36,509 nucleotides of DNA from an uncultured Pelagibacteraceae bacterium (lineage in GTDB: Bacteria; Pseudomonadota; Alphaproteobacteria; Pelagibacterales; AG-422-B15), in the NCBI GenBank assembly GCA_902578305.1, contig CACHCK010000001.1, positions 325,746 through 362,254 on the forward strand. The letters are read 5' to 3'. The notes beneath the pieces are model-generated. The model did not search any database. It was not told where the DNA came from and was given only the letters and a program-made list of their open reading frames with translations. Below are positions 1 to 6,017 of this stretch, in pieces; position 1 is the first letter of the stretch; each line of letters opens with the position of its first letter. A program made the translations under genes and the position numbers.

Positions 1-27
1 TTGAAAAATCAAAAATAGTTTTATGAT

Positions 28-192
28 ATGACAAAAAAATTTTATCATAAACTTGGTCCTGTACCAACCGAGGAAGACCTCAAGAACCCAAAAAAACTAA
101 ATCCAAATAAAGCTAGAAACACAGTAATCATCTGGTATTCATTTGTAGCTATTTCAATTATACTTTACTTTGTTGTCACAAAATTGTTCTAA
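28..192 (+). CDS. Small C-terminally anchored membrane protein, 54 aa, function unknown
   Basis: This short reading frame starts at an ATG and encodes a 54-residue protein. Its first 30 residues are polar and rich in lysine, proline and asparagine. Residues 32-50 form one hydrophobic helix, so it looks like a tail-anchored or bitopic inner-membrane protein. It sits 8 nt upstream of the TauD-type gene on the same strand. A possible end of an upstream gene (stop at 24-26) lies directly before it. No family is recognised and there is no clear Shine-Dalgarno sequence. It is judged real from the clean helix, the correct strand and the tight spacing. Confidence 0.55.
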   Translation: MTKKFYHKLGPVPTEEDLKNPKKLNPNKARNTVIIWYSFVAISIILYFVVTKLF

Positions 193-200
193 TATGAACA

Positions 201-1040
201 ATGCAACGATATTACTTAAATAAACTATCCCCAGAACTGGGCGCTGAGATTAGTGGGATTGATTTATCAAAAGATTTTAGTGAAGAAATTCAAAATAAAA
301 TTTATGACGACTTAATTCAATACAAGGTTTTATTTTTTAGGGAGCAAAATATTACGCCACAATTTCACATTGAATTTGCAAAAAGCTTTGGTTCGATTGA
401 AGAACCGCACCCTGTTTACCCCCATGTAGATGGATTCCCTGAAATCGTTTTACTAGAAAATGATAAGAATCACCCACCAGACACAGATGAATGGCATACT
501 GATGTAACGTTTAAAAATGATCCACCTTTTGCGTCTATATTGTACAGTAAAATAATTCCAGAAGTTGGAGGTGATACATTATGGAGCTCACTGTCAAAAA
601 TATATGACGCACTTCCCAATGAATTGAAAGCACAGATTGAAAACTTAAGAGCTATTCATGACATGGGAAGTTTTCGAAATAATTATATGAACGATGATAA
701 TAAAGAGTCTTCAATTCAATTAAATAAAGGGTTTGAAGAATTTGGAAATGCTGTTCATTCAGTTGTAAAGGTTCATCCAATTTCCAGTGAGAAGTTTCTC
801 TATATAAACCCTAGTTTTACGTCTCAGATCGTTGGCATGACAACAACAGACTCTAATAACTTACTCTCATATTTATTTAATTTTATGTGCAAACCAGAAT
901 TTCAAATAAGATTTAAGTGGACGCCAAATACATTAGTTATTTGGGATAATCGTTGCACAATGCATTATGCTATTGGTGACTATATGCCAAATAAACGTAT
1001 TATGCATAGAGTTACAGTCTTAAATGATCGCAGAGATTAA
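201..1040 (+). CDS. tauD: TauD/TfdA-family 2-oxoglutarate/Fe(II) dioxygenase, taurine dioxygenase type
   Basis: The 279-residue protein is collinear with E. coli TauD (283 aa) over its whole length. The iron-binding facial triad is visible as H99, D101 (WHTDVTF) and H255. R266 and T126 match the 2-oxoglutarate contacts, and R270, H70 and Y73 match residues that hold the taurine sulfonate in TauD. The E. coli N95 position is threonine here, so the substrate could be taurine or another small sulfonate. The family oxidises taurine to sulfite and aminoacetaldehyde in the cytoplasm, giving sulfur and nitrogen. No taurine ABC transporter lies in the window. The ATG at 194 is out of frame and stops at once, so 201 is the start. 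Confidence 0.9.
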   Translation: MQRYYLNKLSPELGAEISGIDLSKDFSEEIQNKIYDDLIQYKVLFFREQNITPQFHIEFAKSFGSIEEPHPVYPHVDGFPEIVLLENDKNHPPDTDEWHTDVTFKNDPPFASILYSKIIPEVGGDTLWSSLSKIYDALPNELKAQIENLRAIHDMGSFRNNYMNDDNKESSIQLNKGFEEFGNAVHSVVKVHPISSEKFLYINPSFTSQIVGMTTTDSNNLLSYLFNFMCKPEFQIRFKWTPNTLVIWDNRCTMHYAIGDYMPNKRIMHRVTVLNDRRD

Positions 1041-1063
1041 ATAACTGTTAAATATTATTTTTA

Positions 1064-1609
1064 ATGAAAAATATTCTTATTGTACCTTTATTATTAATTA
1101 TTTTTATAAGCAGATCGAATGGAGAAAATATTTTGAAAGACGATTTCATGAATGAGAATGAATGGACCTATATTGCAGATAATGTGATGGGTGGTATTTC
1201 TGACGGTGGAGTCGAATTTAATTTAGTTGATAGTAATGTTTATGCCTTATTAAGCGGCAATGTTAGCACAGAAAACAATGGCGGCTTCATTCAAATTCGT
1301 AGAGAACTTAAGAATATTGATTTAAGTAAAGCTAAGTCGATAAGGGTATATGCAAGAGGAAATAATGAAAAATATTATATTTTTTTAAGAACAACAGGAA
1401 CGATATTGCCATGGCAATACTATTCACATGAATTTACAGTAAATGAAGAATACAATGAATTCATAATGCCGATCAAAGATTTTAAGAAATCTGGAACTTT
1501 ATTAGCAAAACAAGTTAATCCAAAGAAAATAACTTCAGTAGCCATTGTTGCATATGGAAGAGATCATGTTGCAGAGATTTATGTTAAAGAATTAGAATTT
1601 ATTGAATAG
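1064..1609 (+). CDS. Secreted CIA30-family (NDUFAF1-like) protein
   Basis: This 181-residue protein begins with a signal peptide (about residues 1-20, cleavage near SNG/EN). The mature part shows the hallmark patterns of the CIA30 family (complex I intermediate-associated protein 30): DNVMGGISDG at 39-48 and a GNVSTENNGGF element at 65-75. These lead into a galactose-binding-like beta-sandwich. In mitochondria the family helps assemble complex I. Bacterial members are exported and mostly uncharacterised, and are probably ligand- or sugar-binding domains. It sits 23 nt after the dioxygenase gene and 6 nt before the next membrane-protein gene, so the three are probably co-transcribed. The family call is firm; the role is open. 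Confidence 0.8.
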   Translation: MKNILIVPLLLIIFISRSNGENILKDDFMNENEWTYIADNVMGGISDGGVEFNLVDSNVYALLSGNVSTENNGGFIQIRRELKNIDLSKAKSIRVYARGNNEKYYIFLRTTGTILPWQYYSHEFTVNEEYNEFIMPIKDFKKSGTLLAKQVNPKKITSVAIVAYGRDHVAEIYVKELEFIE

Positions 1610-1615
1610 AGAGAT

Positions 1616-2245
1616 ATGTGGCTATTTGATTGTGGACTAGATATTGTTGAGTGGAGAAGAACTATAGTAGTTTATTTATCTGCAATTGCTCCAATAATTT
1701 TATCTTTATATCTAATATATAAAAATCAAATGAAGAAATGGATTGCATTTACATTGTTATCTTCCTTTTTAATTGCTGCGCTTGGATGGGAAATATGGGT
1801 TAATTTTGGACTTATTGATGGTGATCCGGTTAATCTCAGAAGATCTGATGCAATGACTTGTGCAATTCCAATGGAAATTAATTGGTTAGTAAACTCATTA
1901 GCTGATACAGGAATTGTTTGGTTTGCAATTATTCTTGTTTATTGGATTTTTCCAAAAAGTGCTCTTGAGTATGAGAAATTTCAACTAGTGTTTTTGTCTA
2001 TGTTTTTTATTTGGTTCATGGGTCAAAATTTTTTAGTGGAGGCTGTTATATATCACAATCAAGTAGGAGGCGATGCAGCAATTTCTTGGGCGCCATTAAT
2101 GCCATTTGGCCCTTATTTTAATCCGACATTAATAAATTTTGGTGAAAGAGACATAACGCTTCAATCTCAATCCGCGTGGATTATCGGAACGATAGTTTTC
2201 TATTCTATATCTGTATATTTTTATAAAAAAACAAACGGAAAATAA
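1616..2245 (+). CDS. Polytopic membrane protein, 209 aa, unknown family
   Basis: About five membrane helices are visible (roughly residues 15-35, 42-64, 94-112, 122-141 and 184-204). Between helices 2 and 3 is a soluble loop with conserved-looking polar residues (DGDPVNLRRSD at 68-78). A second loop around 148-180 is rich in Gly, Pro and Asn. No known family is recognised. The gene begins 6 nt after the CIA30-like gene and ends at a strong terminator, so it is the last gene of the transcript that includes the dioxygenase. Functional assignment is not possible from sequence; an enzyme or sensor in the membrane is conceivable because of the polar intramembrane motif MEINW at 86-90. Confidence 0.75.
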   Translation: MWLFDCGLDIVEWRRTIVVYLSAIAPIILSLYLIYKNQMKKWIAFTLLSSFLIAALGWEIWVNFGLIDGDPVNLRRSDAMTCAIPMEINWLVNSLADTGIVWFAIILVYWIFPKSALEYEKFQLVFLSMFFIWFMGQNFLVEAVIYHNQVGGDAAISWAPLMPFGPYFNPTLINFGERDITLQSQSAWIIGTIVFYSISVYFYKKTNGK

Positions 2246-2246
2246 A

Positions 2247-2278
2247 AAACCCCATCTATAGAGATGGGGTTTATTTTA
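2247..2278 (+). terminator. Rho-independent terminator, probably bidirectional
   Basis: A perfect 11-bp stem (2247-2257 with 2262-2272) is capped by the 4-nt loop ATAG and has a CCCC/GGGG core. It starts 1 nt after the stop codon of the membrane-protein gene. A TTATTTTA tract follows on the plus strand. On the minus strand the same stem is followed by TTTTTT-A-TTTT, so it can also end transcripts arriving from the minus-strand RNA region at 2290-2525. Confidence 0.9.
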
Positions 2279-2289
2279 GTTTTATTTCA

Positions 2290-2525
2290 AACATCTACAT
2301 CTTGTAGATTTTAGAATATTTTTAAAATGGTTGTGGACACCACCCTTTACGATGTTGGTGGCGTCAACTTTTTAACCTCCACATTATCATCAACTAAATA
2401 ATATCAAGCACTCTCAAAATGTGAATTAAAAATGAAAAAAGCCTAAATACAGAAAGTATTTAAGCTTTTCATGATGATAACGTGGATTGATGATCCTTAT
2501 AGATAATTCTTTATAAGAATCAATT
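2290..2525 (-). ncRNA. Candidate structured RNA (or structured 3' UTR) on the minus strand
   Basis: This gene-free stretch is packed with inverted repeats. Hairpin A pairs 2491-2501 with 2512-2522. Stem B is long range, 2378-2392 with 2472-2486. Hairpin C, nested inside B, pairs 2437-2450 with 2456-2469 around a 5-nt loop. Hairpin D pairs 2336-2344 with 2357-2365. Hairpin E pairs 2293-2299 with 2303-2309. A, B, C and D each contain exactly one non-Watson-Crick position, and in all four it is A-C if read from the plus strand but G-U if read from the minus strand. That argues for a minus-strand RNA. Hairpin C is followed on that strand by TTTTTTCATTTTT, terminator-like. It could be a stand-alone sRNA or the 3' UTR of the SDR gene at 2860-3723. 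No known RNA family is recognised. Confidence 0.45.
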
Positions 2526-2558
2526 AATATATTTGATAAATATATTTGGTATTAAAAA

Positions 2559-2732
2559 ATGACCCAGCAAAACTGCCAATGGTGTAATACTTCAATAATT
2601 CCAATTGATGTACATGGTCACTATCAATGCCCAAATTGCAAGATTAATATCGACCCATGTTGCTCAGGTGAACAGATTGATGATTATGATACAACTTTGC
2701 AGTCTTGTAACACCAAACGCTTTGACGAATAA
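2559..2732 (+). CDS. Small zinc-ribbon protein, 57 aa
   Basis: This frame encodes a 57-residue protein with two CxxC knuckles, CQWC at 6-9 and CPNC at 24-27, plus a CC pair at 34-35 and a later Cys at 50. The knuckle spacing is that of a rubredoxin-type zinc ribbon. The remainder is acidic and soluble. A longer overlapping frame (2605-2802) was rejected because it lacks this pattern and encodes a low-complexity basic tail. The gene stands alone after a 313-nt gap, and the minus-strand SDR transcript may run antisense to it. Zinc binding is inferred from the motifs; the biological role is unknown. Confidence 0.7.
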   Translation: MTQQNCQWCNTSIIPIDVHGHYQCPNCKINIDPCCSGEQIDDYDTTLQSCNTKRFDE

Positions 2733-2859
2733 TCAAATCAAAAAAAATACAAAAACAACATCAAAACCAAAAAGACAACAAGTGCCATTAATGGAAAGGT
2801 GAGTATTCTATAAATAATTTGTAAGAACTGTTTAAAACTAAACTGCTCCATAGGATTAT

Positions 2860-3723
2860 TTAACTTAGAATAATGTCTTCACCATCATCTTTGTTTACAA
2901 AGAAATCTGGAAATGGTTCAGCATCAGGCGTTGCAAGATATTCAGATAAATCAGTCTTACCAGCTTTCATCATCGTACTGTCATCAACACACATGTTTCC
3001 TGTAAATTTTTTGGAATCCTGAGTAAGTATTACATATGCAGCATCACCCATGATAGCAGGTGTTCTGCATTTACTTTTGCCTTGGTCATCCATTGATGCC
3101 GCTAAAATATTGTTAACAGCAGCTGTATCAATCATCGTTCTTGGCCATAATGAATTTACAGCAATGCCTGATGACTTTAATTCTTCTGACATTCCTAGTG
3201 TACACATGCTCATTCCATATTTTGCCATAGTATATGCTACATGCGGACTAAACCACTGGCTTTCCATGTTTAACGGTGGACCCAGGTTTAGAATATGTGG
3301 ATTGTTACCTTTTTTTAAATGAGGAATGCATGACTTTGAAACAAGAAACGTTCCTCTTGTATTAATGTTGTGCATTAGATCGTATCTTTTCATTTCTGTA
3401 TTTACTGTTGGAGTTAAGCTAATAGCACTTGCATTGTTTACACAAATATCAATACCACCGAATGTTTCTACAGTTTTTTCAACAGCAGCAAGAACTTGAT
3501 CCTCAAATCTTATATCTGTTTTTATTCCAATTGCATTACCTCCAGCCTTGATTAAGTCTTCAGCGGCTGTAAAAATTGTGCCAGGCAGTGTTGGTTGCGG
3601 TTCAGTCGTCTTGGCAATGATTGCAATATTAGCACCATCTTTAGCGGCACGTTCAGCAATTGCATATCCGATGCCTCTAGTCGCACCTGTAATAAATAAT
3701 GTTTTTCCCTTGAGATCAGTCAT
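2860..3723 (-). CDS. Short-chain dehydrogenase of the HSDL2 / citronellol-dehydrogenase-like group
   Basis: The 287-residue protein is a classical Rossmann SDR. It has the cofactor loop TGATRGIG (12-19), NNAS (96-99) and the catalytic YTMAK (Y164, K168). The conserved blocks AAKDGANI, TEPQPTLPGTI, NTRGTF and HVAYTMAKYGMSM match the HSDL2 group, often annotated in bacteria as citronellol/citronellal dehydrogenase (AtuB-like). Where HSDL2 proteins read N-(I/L)-S-P-P, this protein has NLGPP (G148), so a serine expected near the active site is missing. A good AAGGAG ribosome site precedes the ATG. The gene is divergent from the small-barrel operon at 3807. Substrate unknown; a hydroxy-acyl or terpenoid alcohol is plausible. 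Confidence 0.85.
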   Translation of the reverse strand: MTDLKGKTLFITGATRGIGYAIAERAAKDGANIAIIAKTTEPQPTLPGTIFTAAEDLIKAGGNAIGIKTDIRFEDQVLAAVEKTVETFGGIDICVNNASAISLTPTVNTEMKRYDLMHNINTRGTFLVSKSCIPHLKKGNNPHILNLGPPLNMESQWFSPHVAYTMAKYGMSMCTLGMSEELKSSGIAVNSLWPRTMIDTAAVNNILAASMDDQGKSKCRTPAIMGDAAYVILTQDSKKFTGNMCVDDSTMMKAGKTDLSEYLATPDAEPFPDFFVNKDDGEDIILS

Positions 3724-3750
3724 ATCAACTCCTTAAAAAGGTATAAAAAT

Positions 3751-3768
3751 TTGTCATAAAAGTTTTAC
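3751..3768 (+). promoter_or_regulatory. PHO-box-like half-site in a divergent promoter region
   Basis: The 83-nt gap between the divergent SDR and GYD genes contains TTGTCAT followed by AAAA and a poor second half. The TTGTCATAAAA core is identical to one upstream of the PlcP-like gene (34453-34463). CTGTCAT-N4-CTGTCAT is the established PhoB recognition pattern. Here only one half fits, so this is a weak candidate site. Confidence 0.2.
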
Positions 3769-3806
3769 TAAGATAGTTCATAATAATTTTATTTAAAGGA
3801 GTAAAT

Positions 3807-4133
3807 ATGGCTAAATTTTATATGATGGCAAAATATACCCCAGAAGCCCTTAAAGGATTTTTAAGCAAACCTGAAGATGACAGAAAGGCGGCTGTAACAA
3901 AGCTAGTCGAGTCAGTTGGGGGAAATCTTTTATCTTTTGATATAGTTAGAGGGGACTATGATTTAGTAATGGTTGTAGACTCCATTGATTTTAATTCAGC
4001 GGCGGGTGCAAAAATTGCTGTACAATCTACTGGTATGGCAACTGATGCAGTTATTTTGGAAGCGGTGGATATGACTGAGATTGTTTCCAAAGCAGGCACA
4101 GCACTTGGCAGCTATTCTAAACCAGGAGGTTAA
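3807..4133 (+). CDS. GYD-domain protein (ferredoxin-like dimeric alpha/beta barrel)
   Basis: This 108-residue single-domain protein matches the GYD family. It has the opening pattern YMMAKYTPEALKG (5-17) and the name-giving GDYD motif near residues 49-52 followed by a hydrophobic strand. GYD proteins are small dimeric alpha/beta barrels related in fold to the ABM monooxygenases; their reaction is not known. A strong AAGGAG ribosome site lies 6 nt before the ATG. It is the first gene of a five-gene run with almost no spacing, each member a small ligand-binding fold. That suggests the five act together on one small molecule. Confidence 0.85.
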   Translation: MAKFYMMAKYTPEALKGFLSKPEDDRKAAVTKLVESVGGNLLSFDIVRGDYDLVMVVDSIDFNSAAGAKIAVQSTGMATDAVILEAVDMTEIVSKAGTALGSYSKPGG

Positions 4134-4134
4134 T

Positions 4135-4515
4135 ATGGACGTTAAAGAAGTAGTACAAAGAGGTTATGATTTATTTGGATCTGGAGATATGGAAACATTC
4201 TTTGGTGAAATAGTTCATGACGACATAACATGGACTTTTCCAGGAGAAGAAGGAAAACATCCATTAGCAGGTGTGCATAAAGGTAAGGAAAATTTCATTG
4301 CAAACATGTCAAAAATCCCTGAGTACTGGGATAATTTTATGGTTACACCGCAAGCAATGATTAGTGAAGGCAATAAAGTATTCGCATTAGTAAAAGGAAC
4401 TGCTGATGGTATGGATACTATGTTTGGTCATTACTTTGAAGTTGAGAATAATCAAATGAAAGTCATGATGACTTTTGATGATACGCTTACAGCGTTTAAT
4501 GCAATGAAGAAATAA
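4135..4515 (+). CDS. SnoaL-like / NTF2-fold protein (ketosteroid-isomerase superfamily)
   Basis: The 126-residue protein has the SnoaL-type layout. An N-terminal helix (VVQRGYDLFGSGDMETFF) is followed by a DDITWTFPG strand with an acidic residue, then HPLAGVHKGKE and a long C-terminal curved sheet. The family includes polyketide cyclases, dehydratases and ketosteroid isomerases, and many members only bind a hydrophobic ligand. The start is the ATG at 4135, placed 5 nt after GGAGG and 1 nt after the stop of the GYD gene. A longer frame from a TTG at 4081 overlaps that gene and has no ribosome site. It is the second gene of the small-barrel operon. Confidence 0.8.
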   Translation: MDVKEVVQRGYDLFGSGDMETFFGEIVHDDITWTFPGEEGKHPLAGVHKGKENFIANMSKIPEYWDNFMVTPQAMISEGNKVFALVKGTADGMDTMFGHYFEVENNQMKVMMTFDDTLTAFNAMKK

Positions 4516-4524
4516 GGAGTGTTT

Positions 4525-4875
4525 ATGAGTAGTGTTGAGGTAAAAAGTTTTGCTAATGCCGATGAAATTAATGACAATTTTAATAATGCAAAAATTGAAG
4601 CTGTAAATGTAGGTGGACAACGCATTATGAAATTATCACTTGAACCAGGATGGAAGTGGTCAAATGATATCAAGCCTACAGTGGGTACAGATAGTTGCCA
4701 GGCAACACATTTGGGAGTGATTGTGAGTGGAACAGTTGCAGTCAAGCACAACGATGGCACTGAAATGTCTTATACTGCCGGTGATGCGTATTCAATTGCA
4801 CCTGGTCACGATGGATGGGTTGTAGGTGATGATCCTGCTGTTGTGTATGAATTTGCAGGTAAATGGGGTGAGTAA
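4525..4875 (+). CDS. Cupin-domain protein
   Basis: This 116-residue single cupin carries SLEPGWKWS (38-46), GTDSCQATHLGVIVSG (54-69) and a second motif AGDAYSIAPGHDGWVVGD (85-102). H62 and H95 are candidate metal ligands, but the canonical HxH...E set of motif 1 is incomplete, so the metal site is unusual or absent. The form resembles a widespread bacterial subgroup of uncharacterised cupins with the GHDGWVVGD block. The ATG at 4525 follows AAGGAG by 5 nt; an upstream GTG at 4519 overlaps that ribosome site and was not used. It is the third gene of the operon and probably binds or modifies the same small molecule as its neighbours. Confidence 0.8.
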   Translation: MSSVEVKSFANADEINDNFNNAKIEAVNVGGQRIMKLSLEPGWKWSNDIKPTVGTDSCQATHLGVIVSGTVAVKHNDGTEMSYTAGDAYSIAPGHDGWVVGDDPAVVYEFAGKWGE

Positions 4876-4877
4876 TT

Positions 4878-5255
4878 ATGACAACTAATAAATCGCAATA
4901 TACTCTTACTACTCAATGGATTGTACCAGAAGAAAAGAAATCTGAATTTGAAAGCTTCTTTTCTGAGCATGAGGCGTGGATGAGAGAAACGCACAATTTA
5001 AGCGGAGACAGTGAGCCAAGGATTGTTGACTATTCTGTTTCAAAAGCACCTCAGTATATCGACAATGATTTAGAAAAAGGTCCATCAGGAAAGATAATAT
5101 ATTCCTTACATGAGGTGTACGTTACTGATCAAGGAGCAATGAAGCATTTTGAACTTTGGCAATCACATCCTGCCGCTGAAAAGATGGCAGGCATGGCTGA
5201 ATATCAAACTGATATGTCATTTAATGCTGAAGTAATAGCTTCAATGGAATCATAG
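4878..5255 (+). CDS. ABM-like dimeric alpha/beta-barrel protein
   Basis: The protein has 125 residues. Its second half (YSLHEVYVTDQGAMKHF...LWQSHPA) resembles the antibiotic-biosynthesis monooxygenase fold, in which an EVY strand precedes a helix with a conserved histidine-x(4)-tryptophan pattern. A charged N-terminal region with a WIVPEEKKSEFESFF helix is also typical of this barrel. Members act as cofactorless monooxygenases, heme-degrading enzymes or isomerases, so the reaction here is uncertain. It starts 2 nt after the cupin stop codon as the fourth gene of the operon. No signal peptide is visible, so it is cytoplasmic. Confidence 0.65.
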   Translation: MTTNKSQYTLTTQWIVPEEKKSEFESFFSEHEAWMRETHNLSGDSEPRIVDYSVSKAPQYIDNDLEKGPSGKIIYSLHEVYVTDQGAMKHFELWQSHPAAEKMAGMAEYQTDMSFNAEVIASMES

Positions 5256-5270
5256 AAAGGAGATTTAAAT

Positions 5271-5564
5271 ATGTACGTTATGTTGACACAAAAATTATCC
5301 AAAGGTTTTAAATCATGGAAAGATATGGTTCATGAAAATAAACATAAACTAGAGGGCTTTAAAGGTAGAATTATATTTGCTGGATCTCATGCTGAAGATG
5401 ATAACTCCATGGTAGTTATTATGCATTATGATGATAAAGAAGGACTTATGGCTTTTAAAAACGACGAAGAATTAACTAAAGCCAGGCAAGAGGCAGGAGC
5501 TTTAACTGAGACAACGGTGATGACAGTTATGACTGAAGATGCCCTCTTAAATTTTCCAAGCTAA
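5271..5564 (+). CDS. DUF3764-like small alpha/beta protein
   Basis: This 97-residue protein has the pattern LSKGFKSWKDMVHEN...GFKGRIIFAGSHAEDDNSMVVIMHYDDKEGLMAFK, which looks like DUF3764, a small ferredoxin-like barrel seen in marine bacteria. The family assignment is from pattern memory and is tentative. A clean AAAGGAG ribosome site lies 9 nt before the ATG. It is the last gene of the five-gene small-barrel operon and ends 4 nt before a convergent minus-strand gene. Function unknown; by context it should work with the GYD, SnoaL-like, cupin and ABM-like neighbours. Confidence 0.65.
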   Translation: MYVMLTQKLSKGFKSWKDMVHENKHKLEGFKGRIIFAGSHAEDDNSMVVIMHYDDKEGLMAFKNDEELTKARQEAGALTETTVMTVMTEDALLNFPS

Positions 5565-5568
5565 AATT

Positions 5569-5796
5569 TTAATTGGCTGCAAGTTGAAAGGAATTATCTT
5601 CTCTGCAGCCAGTTCCAATCGATAAACCAAGTTCTTTTATCTCGCTTTCTGAATATTTAGCCTCATCTAAATTATTTAAAACAGCCAAATTTCGATCAAT
5701 ACAACTCTTGTGCGGTGAAGGAACAAGAGATGTAAAAAAAATGACAAAAACGAAAAGTGCGAATGCTAATGGAACTAAGCCGTATCTATTAATCAT
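5569..5796 (-). CDS. Small membrane-anchored protein, 75 aa
   Basis: Residues 6-26 form one strongly hydrophobic segment (LVPLAFALFVFVIFFTSLV). It is followed by a short exported domain with two cysteines (C32 and C64) that could pair in the periplasm. No family is recognised. Its ATG overlaps the stop codon of the upstream DUF1192 gene (ATGA), so the two are translationally coupled. It ends 4 nt from the convergent small-barrel operon. The coupling and codon pattern support a real gene; the function is unknown. Confidence 0.6.
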   Translation of the reverse strand: MINRYGLVPLAFALFVFVIFFTSLVPSPHKSCIDRNLAVLNNLDEAKYSESEIKELGLSIGTGCREDNSFQLAAN

Positions 5797-5990
5797 TTTT
5801 TGAATAAACTTTCGGCATTTAGACGATCTTTTTCTTTAGATGAAATATAGTTTTCAGCTCTCTTTATTTCTGCATTAAGTTCTTTAATATAATCTTTAAG
5901 TTCTTCTATACTCAAAGTATCAAAATCAATTTCTTTTGGCTTAATAATTGGCTCTAAATCATCAGTATCCATTAAAGTTGAGTGTTTCAT
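5793..5990 (-). CDS. DUF1192-family small protein
   Basis: The 65-residue product contains DTDDLEP (8-14) and then LSIEELKDYIKELNAEIKRAE, a short amphipathic coiled coil. This is the pattern of DUF1192, a small family largely confined to Alphaproteobacteria. It supports the taxonomic placement of the window. The start may instead be the internal ATG at 5972 (MDTDDLEP), which is closer to the usual family N-terminus; neither start has a clear ribosome site. The next gene overlaps its stop by 4 nt. It is divergent from the methyltransferase gene starting at 6018. Function unknown. Confidence 0.75.
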   Translation of the reverse strand: MKHSTLMDTDDLEPIIKPKEIDFDTLSIEELKDYIKELNAEIKRAENYISSKEKDRLNAESLFKK

Positions 5991-6017
5991 TTTTTTGGCA
6001 ACTTGTTAAGATTAAAT

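Noticed and set aside
1-27. Possible 3' end of an upstream gene (frame ending with TGA at 24-26)
   Set aside because: Only eight codons are visible, so nothing can be said about it.
2605-2802. Longer open frame with a basic, Lys/Gln-rich end
   Set aside because: It overlaps the zinc-ribbon frame, lacks motifs and its N-terminal part is a shifted reading of the Cys-rich gene.
4452-4760. Minus-strand open frame across the SnoaL-like and cupin genes
   Set aside because: It is opposite two well-supported genes with good ribosome sites and has no coding signature.
5571-5614. 11-bp inverted repeat after the small-barrel operon
   Set aside because: It has a 22-nt loop and no U tract, and lies within the coding part of the convergent 75-aa gene, so it is not a convincing terminator.
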